From Todiramphus chloris collaris (taxonomy: Eukaryota > Chordata > Aves > Coraciiformes > Alcedinidae), in assembly GCA_025345505.1 (NCBI GenBank), contig JANVCC010000130.1, positions 6,546,125 to 6,610,124 on the forward strand: a stretch of DNA of 64,000 nucleotides, given 5' to 3'. The notes beneath the pieces are model-generated. The model had not been told where the DNA came from. It made no database searches and saw only the letters and a list, made by a program, of their open reading frames with translations. Shown here piece after piece: positions 39,601 through 50,825 of the stretch (the first letter of the stretch is position 1; each line of letters starts with the position of its first letter). Both the position numbers and the translations under genes were made by a program.

Positions 39601-42600
39601 GATTCTATTCTATGATTCTAAGATTTCGCTTTGCCTTACCTGTAAGGTTTACGTAATTTTTCCTTCCTTATCCAATTGTCTTCTTAAAGCTAATCCTCCA
39701 CTTTCATTTCTGTATTTCAAGCACTATGTCATTTAATACAGAGAACAATTATTCATGATCAATACTTAGTTTCTCAGAAAATCTTTTGCTTTTAGAGGAC
39801 ACACTCCTAGTGTTTTCTCTCACCTTGTTCCTCACTTTTGCCAAGAATTCAGAGAGCAATACCATTAAAAACCCATGCTACCTACCATATCTTACCTTGA
39901 GGGTGAAAAAAGGGTGAAAAAAACTTCCTTACAAATAATCATGCTAATTAAAAGGCTCACCACATGTGGCACTAGATTTGAGAAAATAAAAGCAAACCTT
40001 AAATATTTCCAGCATAATTTCACAGTGAAGGCTTTTTAACAAACTAGGTATTTTGCTTCGGGGAAAGAGAAAGTGAATTGATGCCCAACAGTGTCAATCA
40101 GCTCTCCTACAGTACTCAGGTATGGTGTTAGCTCACCTGTTGGCAGATATTAAGTGTTCAGAAACAAACATGTAGTGAACATGAATGTGAATTTTCTGCA
40201 TGACCCACCGATTAGAGGGACTAGACTGAATGCTAAAGAAGTAAGTTCTAATTCCAGCTTTGCTTTGGTCTCCTAACATGAAACAATCACCTGACCTTGA
40301 CCATGACCAATTACCATGCTACTTCACAGGGAAAGTAAGGTCAAATCAGAGGAAAGAGAAATAAGTGAGGAAGGAGGTTATGAACAGCCAATGAGAGACA
40401 AGAGAGATTAGATAAGAACCAATGTTACAACTAATCAATAGCTATATATATATAGCTATCATAGTTATAACAGCTTTAATCAATAAGAGTACAGATATTT
40501 AAAAGTAGAATAGCATGCTTAGAATAGAATGTAGTGCCTGTAGTGTTTGTAATCCACATGCACTGCCAAGAGGTAAAAATAAAACCAGCAAGCTATCAGT
40601 CTAGGGCAGAGTATTTTTGACAGAAATTTTGACAGTCAATTACATGCAAAATTGTATTGCCTGCTGAATTCAATTCTCTTTATGTTGTCAGGTCATTACA
40701 GGAGCATAAGAATATTTACCAAAATGTTCCCCCAGGTAGACCATCCTTCAAAAGAAATAATTCAGATGTTTCCACAGATGTAAAGGTAGTATGTCAAACT
40801 ACTTGCCAATTAAACTAGACTTGATTCTCAGCTGAAGTTTTCAGTTCAATCATCCTATAGTTCTTTGTGTTACCATCTACCTTATTATACACTTCACTAG
40901 AAAAGGTAGAAAGACCAATCTGTTTCAGTATTTTTCCTCTCTATTGAATTTTCTTTCAGACACTGAGGGCTGGACTTCTTTGATTTACAATGAGATGTTT
41001 TACCCTTTCTGGAAAAGTAAATGGTAATTCTACATGTCTCTCTCAAAAGACTTAACGCATTGTTATGCCAATCTCCTACAAACTCAAAACAAGGGCTAAC
41101 ATTGTGCTCTTTGTTCTAATCTGTCAGGTAAGTCTGGTTTACTCTGTAGAAAATGCTGCTACTCTTCATGCCATCAGTCCGATAAAAATACAGGTGCTTT
41201 TGCTAGTCTGACTTACTCTGCCCTTCCCGACTGTGAGAATATGAAATTGTGAATAGCAAAGCTTTTTTACAGTAAATTTTGCATAGTAAAAATTTTATGT
41301 CAAAAGCATCTCTAATAAGTTGTTTTCTAGTACAGAAGTATTATACGACAAGCGCACACGAACCCTTACTGACATAAGTGTGCAAGCAAAACATCTAGTA
41401 TGTAGGGTGAAAGCAAATCTGTCTTTTTAAAGCTACTGAAAAAAGGCAAGAGTAAGAAAGACATTCTTACTCCCTTTGCCACATACCCACACTGGGATAA
41501 AGTTAACTACTCTTATCTGTTTGATTTTTGAACTGGTAAAACAATTTTAGTTTCATTTATGATAAGAAATTTATGGTCATACCTGAAAAGTTGCAACTAT
41601 GCCCATTCCAATACAGCCCATCAATCCAATACATAATGAAAAAACGTTGCACGAAGACCCAACAAAGCGCAAGGACTCATTTTGCTTCTCTATTAATAAA
41701 TATCTGATGCACATTGTAATTGCAGCTGAAAAACAAAAATATGTATATTGTTCAATGATCCTGTATTCTTTACATTTTAACACCTTGCCCTGTAACACAT
41801 TATCATACAGAATGAAATTATAAGGATAAAACAATAAATGAGGCCGCTTTTAACTCTCCTGGGATGGAGAAGAAAGGTAGTGAATTTCAGATGTATTGCT
41901 TTCAGATACAACTGTCTATACATTACTTTAGTCTTAGCATTGCACAGTAATGCTTTCTTGAAATAACTGCACATCATTTCAAGAAAAACACTGATTTAAA
42001 TTTCATTCTCCTGTGCATTTTAGGCACAGAGGCACTGACATTCCACATTGGGAATAGATATTACAGGGTGATGAACCATAAGCTAGAAGTGGGAGTATTT
42101 ATTCTCTGATATGCAACCTTGTACCAGAACTGTATCTCCTTATAATGGATGCTCTAAAGAATTAATACAATTTTTAGAGCGTAAAGAGAAAAAATATAAC
42201 TAGCTGTTTAACAATAAAGTATTTTCAAATCTTTTGGGCCAATTCTGGCTTCTCTTTATTACAACAGTATTCCCAAATAACTACACGCTGATTTTATTCC
42301 AGCCTACATAACCCCAATATGCAGTTCGCTCATGACAAACACCCCTACTGAATCCCAAGACTGTGTGTGGTTCATCAGGATATAATAAGCTGTAGACTGG
42401 ATACCACAGTTCTGTAACACAGAACATAGTTTCAATCTATCTACAGATGGAAAAATAAATCAGGTAACTTTGTACAGGCACTGTAAGGTTAAATGAATGA
42501 GAGTGTGACTGGCTCTTAGAAAAGGTAAAATATATGATTTCTACTTTGCATGAAGGCCATCATGGCCTACGTGTATACAGAGGTACACAGCTCTTGATCC

Positions 42601-45600
42601 GCCATCCCCTAGAATAGTGAATAGAAAATGCCAAACTTCCTGATTCAAAGCCATTAGACAGTTAGTAGAGGAGTAGTCATCTTGCAGAGGAAACCAGGCG
42701 TTGCTTCAACACTGCTCTTCCCTTTGCTGCAGCATGCCAGGACCTAATGTCTCCCTACAGTTTCTGCAAAGTAGTTATGCCATCTTTCTTGAATTTTTTA
42801 TTTCTAGCTATTTTGAATACTTTGCACTGATGAGATGCTCTTAAGAGACAGAAGTGTCTCTAAGACTGCAGTTACTGACTGCAAGGGCCTAGCTGTCTAG
42901 ATGTTACTTCCATCTAACTGATACTACCACTTGACTGTGGAATGGTAGTATTATGAAGAATAAAGTATGGATTACAGTGTAAGCAGACAGCCTTTGTTAG
43001 TTTTAATTTCTTTGCTGTGTTCAAACCAAGTACCTTATACATACCTAAAAGTGCTGAAATGTTAATCATAAAACCAAAGATACCACTCTCTGGAGGTTTA
43101 GTTCCAGTGTCACTAAAGCAGGAAGAGAAAGAAATTAAAAGTTAATTGAGATCTGTGAAACATAAATGAGATGTACACATGAAATCCCAAAAGAAATATA
43201 ACTCTTGTGAGAACTGCTGCTATGTGCCTAAGACATTCAAACATATAAATTGGAATGTTGGCTGCTGCATGCTTAAGTTCCATTTGTAGTATTGAATTTT
43301 TCTCTTTAGAAAGAAATGGTATTTTTAGAGCATACTATCTGAACTCTATTTCCTCCATTTCTGCGTGCAACCTGCAGAGATGTGACAGAGCAATACTTTG
43401 CTCATGAATGACATAAATGATTACATAAATGACATTTGAAAAATGACATTTCTTTTACCTGCTAAATTAATACTGTGATAGAGTAAACCATATCTAATGG
43501 CATTCAGTATGCTAAGATGTGAGAGAATTTGGCTTAATTTCCTGATTTGTTTGAAAGGACTTAACACCAGGAGAGCAATTGTGTTCCAATGCCCGGGAAC
43601 GTTCCTATCACTGTTTAATTTACTAATGTAGATACAGCTTAAGAGTACTCTAAGCCCAAGGTTTTGTAAGTCTCTTCTGCTGAAACAATTCACCCTTATA
43701 GGGGATAATTAGAAGTTCACTGGGACTGATGGAGCATGAGTGTAAGAATATCCATGGAATTTATGCACATACATATAAATGACAATGTCATATATACAAA
43801 ACACATGTTATGTAGAAAATTTAATATCTTCATCATAGAATCCTTTTCCATCTTTTCCCTACATATGTGCAAACACCCACCCCAGAAAATGCTCTTTCCA
43901 TGCAGGAATGACATACTCCTGGGAGCATGTAGGTTCAAGTCCTCTCAAGCTGGACTCTTTCATAAAAGGTAAGTGCTCTGTTAAAAGAGGAATACCGTGA
44001 TCCCATCACCTCTTTACGCTATTTTTTCTTGTCTAACATAGAACCAGTTGATAACCTATTTGATCAGACTCCGTTGCTCAATACAATAGAAAATATGTAG
44101 CTCATGAATCTTTACATAGTTTGAGTGTGAGATGAGTTTTCAGTTACTCAGCAGTACCAAGAGTCACGATTGTGTGTGTAAACAGAGGCTCTCAAGGAGC
44201 TCTACTGTCAGAAAAGTAAACACAGAAGGATTTTAGCTAATGTCAAAGTTCAGTGGAAACTGAGCAAAGATTCTGAGAACAAAACTTTCTGTTACATGAC
44301 AGAACAAGTAGGTACTAGCTAGAGATTTTTTCACATGTGATTCAAGAAGATGAATACTCTTCATTCCAACAGTGAAGCTGGATTAGTTTTCAGTGCTAAA
44401 CTTCTGAATTTACCATTGAGTGCAGCCAAAGTGACAGGTTCTCAGCCTGAATGCCTGTGCTCTTAACACCCAAAAGAGAAAGCACTTTCTACATAAGCAA
44501 TTGTTCTTAAAGATTTGGGCAATTTTGTTAAGTTAAAGCCAGAAGAGTATGACTATACCAAAAGATTTAATTTTTAGAAATTAGTATTTGCTCTCAAACC
44601 TCTTCTGTTACAGAAGCATTTGTGTAATCAGTTGCTAAGGTGATTTATCAAGAAGGGGAGGAAACTTAGGGTGAAAGGCGAAGCCTTTGCTATGAAAAGC
44701 TCACGCAAAAAGTAGAGAAAAATCTTGGATTTCTTTAGACTACACTGGTTCCAAACTCTCAGACAACAGAAGCTGGGACTACATTTTTAAACAAGTTTTT
44801 ACAACTCCTCGGGCATTAAGAATCCCTATTCGTCTATTTTTTCTTGTAACGCTTTCTGAAGACTTGCTCCAGCTTGTACTCTGTATTAGTCTTGTTTCTC
44901 TTTGATAGTGGAACTGATGAAAACAGTACTGCAAGTCTCATTTCTTGGTTTGACACTTTTGAAAATTATCTTAATCCATGCTTCATTTAGCCCATTTTTT
45001 AACCTTGAACTTCACATCCTTTCCTCATGTTTCTAGAGTGTTTTCATTAATCTGACAAAGGACTCCATTTAAAGAGTGGACCACTTGCGGCAATCTTGAA
45101 GGACTTTCGCTAATCAGAAACTGTTCTACACTAAGTACAGGACTGCGATCACTTCAAAGCTTTTGAAGGACTTTAGGTGAGAAGAGAATGGAATTGGCAC
45201 ATGCAAAGAAAGCCATTTGAAGTTCTTGGAACACTTCACATCATAAGAGCAATCCAAATAACCTGGAATTGCACTGAACTCCATTCATTTTTTTACTTAA
45301 AGCTTTTCCCAAGCTAAAGCTTTATAGGGGAATTTTGCTATTGTTGATTTTTAAACTCAATAATCTCAGATGGATGCTTTTAAAAAAATTCATACCAAGA
45401 ATGCAAACTATATCATATCTACAATGTATTTACAAAGTACTGCACTGGACTTCTAAGCACACAATATTTTGAATGCCATTTTTTCCACCAAAAAAAATCT
45501 ATGAAGCTAAATGAATACTTAGGTACACTTTTAATTTACTTCTGGTCTGCTGCTTTGAAAAAAAAAAAGGGGGGGGGGGGGGAAGAATTATTTTCATGAT

Positions 45601-48433
45601 AATTTCATTATCATGAAAAAGAAAAAAAGCAAATGGCACAATTAAGACAAAAATATGCTTGTTTATTTGCAATGGTGCATAAGTGAGCACAACCACCATG
45701 GAAAAGACAGGAAGAGTATGTCACCATTTCATGTAGAAGTCTACAAACAGCCAAACAGTCTTCTGAAGTGTGGAAAGACAAAAAGGAAGAGGAGACAGGG
45801 AATTAATATTTTAGGGCCAAAAGACTCACCATCATCAAGTTTTTTTCATAGCCATTATAACCAATTTCTTTCCAAACAAAAGCCACAAATTTTCAAAGTA
45901 GGAAGATCATATTCTGCCTACAGGGATTCTGATCGATCCAGAGCTATTAACTGGCAGCAAATACCTTAAGGAAAATTCCCTTTATTCTTTCACTGAGAAT
46001 TCAAACCACCAAAAGGTCACCCCAGCATATACAAGTTAGTTTGGATTTTGAGTAGTATGAGCAAAAGAACTAATTTGGGTGCAACCTAATAATCTTTTAG
46101 TCCTCAGCTGCTAGAAAACACAAACTAATATTCATTTTTATTTACCCAGAAACGTGTTTATATGGTTTACATGATGAGACATTAGCATAGTTTCAATCAC
46201 AAATTTAGACGTGGTCTTCCTGTCACTGTGTAACAGCCATTACATGGTAAACAAATAAAATGAAAATGTTACCTCAAGGCATACACAGGGTACACGAGGT
46301 ATGTAAATAAGAATTACAGGAATGTTGAACTAAAATCTACCGATACTTTTCTCCTTCATGTAACTGGAATTTCCCCATACAAGCTCTAGTTAATTTTTAT
46401 AGTTAATTTTAAGATATTGCACAACTTAAATGTTACAAAATTCTTCCTCTTTCTTATCACTCTAAGTTTCACTAAATCACATTCTTAATCCCATGATTCA
46501 GCTTCTTAGGCTAAAGCAATGACCTGCAAAATAAGAATATGAATTATGGTATGACTATTGGCCTGACTACTTAGAAAGAATCATCATATTATTCCCAAGT
46601 GCACCTTCTACAAAGATGATATGCTTAGATCATGCACCTTTAGAATTTACTTCAGATTGTTCATCAACAGTATATCCTTAGTCCAAGTGTTGTAAAAGCA
46701 CATAAAATAAACAAGACACCTGTCTTTTACAAAACTTTACCACCAAATTCTGAGAGCCTGGAATGTGAGTGGGTTTGGTTTTTTTTTTTTTAATCACTGA
46801 CACAGCCTCATGTGTGTCTTGGGTGTTTTTAGGGAATGTGGGCATTTATTGTGATGCCTTAGTTAAGGGATAAAAATGATTTTTTTAAAGTAAGATATTA
46901 GCTAGATTGATATAACGATGGCAACTGTAACACATTCATCCGATACATACCTGTGACTTGTAGATTTGGTCTACCTCATTAAAAAGAATGACACTTTTGA
47001 CTGCGCTGTCAAAAACTTGACTGCAAACACAATTAAAGAAGAAAACAAAACCCATACCATCCTGTTCTCTCGTGTATTTTATTAAGGACATGGCATCATG
47101 TAAAAAACATCATTTGCCAAATTTCTTACTACAAGACCTCAAGATCCTTCTGAGCACCAGCCATGAATTGAGAGTGGACAGAGTTACTTCAAATGGTTTA
47201 TTTTTCTTGTTTAATAAGAGATAAATATCACTGGTTCCAAGTACTTTTGTGTCAATAAAACCATGTCTGTAACCAAGGAATAGCATGAGTATAACCACAA
47301 TTGTTAAGGCAGTAGAGTATTAGTGCATGCACAAGAATAAGGCTTTCCGAGAGCAGAGCCCAGATTTGGGCAGATAATCTTAAGAAGGTTTGCTAACATA
47401 AGCATGAAGCCCAACTTTCTTTCACTCAGTCTGAATGAAGCTGAACTTTCTTGTAGGTTGTGGTGCCATTTGCACCATCTCGGTTGCTTGTGATGATGGA
47501 CCCTAATTTTCAATCCAATTTACATGCAGGTACAAATCAGGTGAGCAGTCTTCTGAAGTTATATGCGTCCATAAAGTTCTTAAAGAAGTTAGGTTTGAAT
47601 ATATCTTGAAAGATGTATTTGAAAGCCTTTAGATTTTTAGACCACTCTTGGATTTCTAGCTTATCTTTAATCTATTAAGAGCTAAATTCTAGTAATTTCA
47701 CAGCCCCGATTTGGGCGTTAACATAAGCAATGTATAAAACAATGATTTATACAGAACTGGACTTAATTGACTGAGGTTACAGAGAAGCCATGCCAGTCAT
47801 CTCTCAAGGAACCTTTTATGTTCATTGCTCCTGTGCTGAAGTTTTAAAACCGTGTGCTTGCAGGTGCGTGTCTCCTACAAAAGCTACTGTAGGGCTTCGA
47901 GTCCTGTCACCATCTGGTGCATTTTGTCCCAGTTCTGGAGTTCTACAAACAAAACCACATTTCCACCACTTAAGGATTAAGTTTTGCTAGGCTCGGGCCT
48001 GAAGCACACTTTGCGCCAGCAGGAATCTGTTTCGGGTCCTTTCTACCACGTCCCCCAGCGTTCTGGTCCCGTAGCACTTAGAGAGGCTTGGGTGCTAGAG
48101 GTGTGATGGGTGACAGGAGCGCACAGCGGATCCCTGCTCTGCCGCCCCTCACGGGGAGGCCCAGCCACCCGCTCGACCTCCCTTAGATCCCCGTCGGGGG
48201 CCCAGCCCCAGCCGCGGCCCGAAGGAGCCGCGAAGCCTCCGCCTCACAGCCCGGGAGCCAACCCCCGGCACCCCGCCGGCACCTTAGCCGCTCCCGCCTC
48301 ACCTGATGTAGGGGACGAGGGGCTCGACGTGCCCCGCCAGCACAGCGATCACATAGGAGATGATGAAGGCTGCCGAGGACCAGCTGACGAGCAAAGCGGG
48401 AACGACAGCCACGCCGGGCATGCAGCACAGCAT
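33587..48433 (-). CDS. DRAM1: DRAM1, DNA-damage-regulated autophagy modulator 1 (complete, 7 coding exons, 238 aa)
   Basis: DRAM1 is a multi-pass lysosomal membrane protein of the Frag1/DRAM/Sfk1 family. In mammals it is induced by p53 and links stress signals to autophagy. I rebuilt the CDS from seven exons: 48433-48303, 43112-43045, 41725-41583, 37752-37575, 36527-36469, 35233-35141 and 33631-33587. The lengths (131, 68, 143, 178, 59, 93, 45) sum to 717 nt, that is 238 codons plus TGA; human DRAM1 is also 238 aa. All junctions are GT/AG and all phases agree. Landmarks are [11 protein letters not shown] in TM1 (about residues 8-32), [53 protein letters not shown] and [20 protein letters not shown] (last TM). 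Hydrophobicity suggests six membrane segments. A sequon, N82-E-S, sits where human has N-Q-T. The start chosen (48433) matches the human N-terminus and has G at -3. An in-frame ATG 27 nt upstream (48460) is the alternative. The gene is convergent with WASHC3. Confidence 0.97.
33632..35140 (-). other. DRAM1: DRAM1 intron 6
   Basis: AT-rich intron. I see no repeat element or alternative exon. The 75-codon minus-strand open frame at 33964-34191 has no splice-compatible support. Confidence 0.85.
35141..35233 (-). CDS. DRAM1: DRAM1 coding exon 6
   Basis: Acceptor ctcattctgtcag. It encodes [13 protein letters not shown] followed by the last hydrophobic segment [14 protein letters not shown] and RDFQ (31 codons), ending CAG|GTTGGT. 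This is the most conserved C-terminal part of the family. Confidence 0.96.
35234..36468 (-). other. DRAM1: DRAM1 intron 5
   Basis: AT-rich intron with a short TA run near 36197. No repeat or gene seen. Confidence 0.85.
36469..36527 (-). CDS. DRAM1: DRAM1 coding exon 5
   Basis: A 59-bp exon between acceptor tgtttttcccag and donor AAG|GTAAAA. With the leading split Met it encodes [20 protein letters not shown], matching the human MIVCASLIS..K.EW.P.EK pattern. It ends in phase 0. Confidence 0.95.
36528..37574 (-). other. DRAM1: DRAM1 intron 4
   Basis: About 1 kb with no repeats recognised. The exon 4 frame stays open at its start up to a TAA at about 37518-37516. Confidence 0.85.
37575..37752 (-). 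CDS. DRAM1: DRAM1 coding exon 4
   Basis: The acceptor is ctctttccag. The exon begins [19 protein letters not shown], contains the family core [15 protein letters not shown] and [12 protein letters not shown], and ends ATTCCCA|GTATCC, leaving one base of Met174. If the donor is not used, the frame runs on for about 20 codons into intron 4 before a stop. Confidence 0.96.
39226..39620 (+). mobile_element. CR1 LINE 3' fragment in DRAM1 intron 3
   Basis: The fragment starts at the conserved CTCTCCTATGA..ACAGGCTGAGGG segment, runs through the CR1 ORF2 end and short 3' UTR (GACCTTCGGAGGTCCCTTCC), and ends in ATTCTATG tandem units at about 39595-39620. It is on the strand opposite DRAM1. It is less diverged at its 3' end than many old copies. 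It lies well away from splice sites. Confidence 0.95.
40438..40459. repeat. Perfect 22-bp AT palindrome
   Basis: ATAGCTA, then TATA units, then TAGCTAT form a perfect self-complementary sequence in intron 3, capable of cruciform extrusion. It is probably a local simple-sequence event. Confidence 0.85.
41583..41725 (-). CDS. DRAM1: DRAM1 coding exon 3
   Basis: The acceptor is tgtttttcag. The exon encodes residues 67 (split) to 114, from [19 protein letters not shown] to [15 protein letters not shown], and ends in phase 0 at CAG|GTATGA. It holds the conserved N-glycosylation sequon NES and the glycine-rich TM3. Confidence 0.96.
41726..43044 (-). other. DRAM1: DRAM1 intron 2
   Basis: About 1.3 kb of AT-rich intron. 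No repeat element or gene seen. Confidence 0.85.
43045..43112 (-). CDS. DRAM1: DRAM1 coding exon 2
   Basis: The acceptor ctgctttag precedes the base completing Ser44. The exon encodes [18 protein letters not shown] and SALL and leaves one base (G) for Ala67. The donor is [27 protein letters not shown] is a strongly conserved DRAM1 segment at the first luminal loop and TM2 entry. Confidence 0.96.
45558..45582. repeat. A11-G14 homopolymer junction
   Basis: Eleven A residues are followed directly by fourteen G residues on the plus strand (T and C runs on the DRAM1 transcript strand). It is prone to sequencing error and length variation. It is followed eight bases later by a hairpin. Confidence 0.9.
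45591..45619. repeat. Perfect 12-bp stem hairpin, 5-nt loop
   Basis: TTTTCATGATAA and TTATCATGAAAA are exact reverse complements separated by TTTCA. It is too short for a pre-miRNA and has no flanking stem extension. Confidence 0.85.
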
Positions 48434-49160
48434 CGCCGGCGGCTGCCCCGCCCGGGGCATCAGCGGCTGGAGCGGGAGCGCCCGGCCGAGCTCTGTGGCG
48501 GCGCCCTGAAGTCAGCGACAGCGCCCGAGGACACAGGGGACGGACACGCACATACAGCCACCCGGCCCGCACGTGTCTTCCCCCGCCAGGCACCGACGCT
48601 GCCGCCTCCCCCGGCCGCGGGGATTCCGCCACCCCCCGCCCCGGCCTCTCCCTTCGCTTTCGTTTCTCCTCCGCGTTCCCCCCGCGGGACAGCGCCCCCG
48701 CCCGCCGCCGCTAACGGCCGCCAGCGGCTAACGGCGCACCGGCCCGCGGGCTTGCCGCGGGGGCCCGGGGGGGTCCCGCTCGCCTTTCCCCGTTGGCGGC
48801 ACCTCGGAGGGCTTCGGAGAGTTTCTGACAGACGAGAGAAAGCCTTCTCGCAGCCCCGGGCTCGGCCCCGGGCTCTCCAGGCGGCCCCCGCCCTGGTCGG
48901 GACATGGGGGCGGGCTGTGACACCCGGGAGTGCTCGGCAGGGTCTAGGCGGGGTGCCAGCGGCTTGTGCGATCACGGTTATCTTTAAAAGGGCTAAAAAT
49001 GCCATCCAGTGTTTGAGCTTATCGCTACGGGCTTCGCAGCTTGCGCTCGCTGCCCGGTTAGCTGGGAGGAAGCCGCTCACCTTGGGGGCAGATGCAGACT
49101 GGCTCTGAAACCCTGGGGTTTGGAGGTCCTCTTGGGGAGTCCTGCACCGTACAAAACTCA
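48000..49160 (-). promoter_or_regulatory. DRAM1: DRAM1 CpG-island promoter and 5' UTR
   Basis: A sharp GC- and CpG-rich block in an otherwise AT-rich region covers exon 1 and about 700 bp upstream. There is no obvious TATA box. On the DRAM1 side of the start codon I see an E-box CACGTG (48570-48575), an NF-kB-like CGGGGATTCC (48618-48627, plus strand) and a GC box (CCCCGCCCC, 48634-48642). The exact TSS is not determinable by eye. The long open frames here (for example 48110-49108 plus, 48460-49161 minus) are products of GC-rich, stop-poor DNA. Confidence 0.8.
48303..48433 (-). CDS. DRAM1: DRAM1 coding exon 1
   Basis: It encodes residues 1-43 plus two bases of Ser44, starting [18 protein letters not shown] and ending [10 protein letters not shown], then donor CAG|GTGAGG. 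It contains TM1. The exon is within the CpG island. The upstream ATG at 48460-48458 would add nine residues (MPRAGQPPA), but it has C at -3, against G at -3 for the start used. Confidence 0.95.
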
Positions 49161-50825
49161 CCCACCCCGGGCTTTCGTTTCAAGTGTGTAATGTAGCCTT
49201 GACTGACAAATCTTCTGGGGGATGGACTTTTTTGCACAAAGGCAGAGTTTAATTCACAATCATGCTGCATTCAGCATTTTCACTTCAGTTTAACTTGGAC
49301 AGTCTGTCAAGGTTGTTTCTATATACTTTGACTGTTCACAGTTACCTGCTTACCAAGCTAACATCCAAATGCATGGTTGCCAGCCTGAAACAAAGATAAA
49401 TGCTTCCATACTCTGCCTTTCATTTCCTTACTGTGAGTCCTGTCTTGCTACCTTCAGTGCGCATTCTCTGTGGTGGAAGAGTACTAAGTTCAAAGGTGAG
49501 TACTTTGCATGCCTTTGAAGACATTAGGAAGCGAGACAGAAATTTAATACAAGGTCTTGGGACAGTGTACTTAGGTGTAAGTACAGAAAAATAATCACAC
49601 GAATTATTCTACTGCTAGGACTGGAGGTACTCTACTCTTTTTGGCAGTAGCGTGTTGCTCACGTTCTTAATGTGTAGCTTGAGTCTAGTAACTCCCTGAT
49701 ACTTCAAGTTTACACTCGAGCAATTTATTAATAGAAGAAGCCCATCCCTTTTCATATTGGCTAATACTTCTGTACTGCTCTGAGAAGTATGTTAGGCATA
49801 AGGTTTGAAAAAAAACCCAACTAAAACACAAAACACAAATTCATACTTAATCTTTCCATGGGTAATCTGTCTTCTAATAAGTCTGAGTGGCAGAAAGTTG
49901 TGGCTGAGAGAAAGGGTTTATTTCTTTTTAAATTTATTTTTTAAATGAGAGATGCAAAAATAATGTAACAAAATAAACACTTGAGCAATACTAATATACA
50001 CTATTTTAAATTTTTTTGTTTAATTACCCCTCAATATCAGGTATATTTCTTTTTTTCCCTTGAAACAAAAAATGAAATACTATACAGGCACTATATCTAG
50101 TCTTTTTGGTAAATAAATGGACTGTGTAAGTGTATTGCTGTTTACTGTATAGAAGTAAAATTTGACATTTTTGTGTGTCAATAATGTAGTATTCTGCTTT
50201 GGTTCGGTGTAGAAAGAGGGTTGTATTCACTGTATTTTACTGCATCAACATTTAAGTCATGTTGTTGGAAAAAATGTTTCATCCACCATTCTGCAAAATC
50301 TTGTTATACTAACTATAGTTTTGTAAGTAGTAAATAGCTCACTCTTAAGTGAGAGTTGAGTATTTAAATTCTTCACATGACTTTTTTGCAGTGCCTGGAC
50401 ATATTTGGAGCAAAAGAAAGGTGGCTCAAGCAGGCGGTAACTTACTGTTTGGCGATCACTAGCAAAGGTACTTTGTTGCTATGTAAACATTTATTACAGC
50501 TCATGTGGTGTTTCTTTATACTTTTATTGTAGGAGGTGGTCAGTAACAACATGTCATTTGAGTGATGATCTTTAATTTGTTTTTGTCAGCAGCATTAGTA
50601 CATTGTTCTTCGAAAGATCATTAGGAGCTGCAAGGAGTAACAAATACAGGTTACTCACAAATTTGGGGGGAGTCATTTTATTTACTGGACTTGAGAACAG
50701 GCTTGTGATATTTCAAAGAAAGTCTGCATTTTGATGTATTGTGCTTTGGGTAAATTATGTTAAAACACTGGCAACATAAAACCATAAAGTAGCTGTGGAC
50801 TTTAATGTAGCCTCACTGGATTTTT
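49161..50825. other. DRAM1 upstream intergenic DNA, no gene seen
   Basis: AT-rich DNA between the CpG island and the next CR1 fragment. I see short chance frames only. Confidence 0.6.

Larger units (their letters stand above)
37753..41582 (-). other. DRAM1: DRAM1 intron 3 (contains a CR1 fragment)
   Basis: A 3.8-kb intron carrying an antisense CR1 3' fragment and a perfect AT palindrome, both listed separately. The rest is AT-rich with a poly-A run near 38256-38270. Confidence 0.85.
43113..48302 (-). other. DRAM1: DRAM1 intron 1
   Basis: A 5.2-kb first intron, AT-rich until it meets the CpG island near 48 kb. It contains an A11G14 homopolymer pair and a perfect hairpin (45591-45619). The other open frames (for example 45655-45969) show no domain. 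Confidence 0.85.

Noticed and set aside
43917-43960. tRNA-like B box (GGTTCAAGTCC)
   Set aside because: No A box at the right distance upstream and no cloverleaf can be drawn, so it is a chance match.
45655-45969. 104-codon plus-strand frame in DRAM1 intron 1
   Set aside because: No domain, antisense to the gene, and composition typical of random AT-rich DNA.
48110-49161. Open frames of 332 and 233 codons on opposite strands over the DRAM1 CpG island
   Set aside because: Both are Pro/Ala/Arg-rich translations of stop-poor GC-rich DNA and overlap the true DRAM1 exon 1 in wrong frames.
48400-49200. p53 response element in the DRAM1 promoter
   Set aside because: DRAM1 is a p53 target in mammals, so I looked for paired RRRCWWGYYY half-sites. 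Only isolated imperfect half-sites (for example GGGCTTGCCG near 48749) were found, not a convincing pair.
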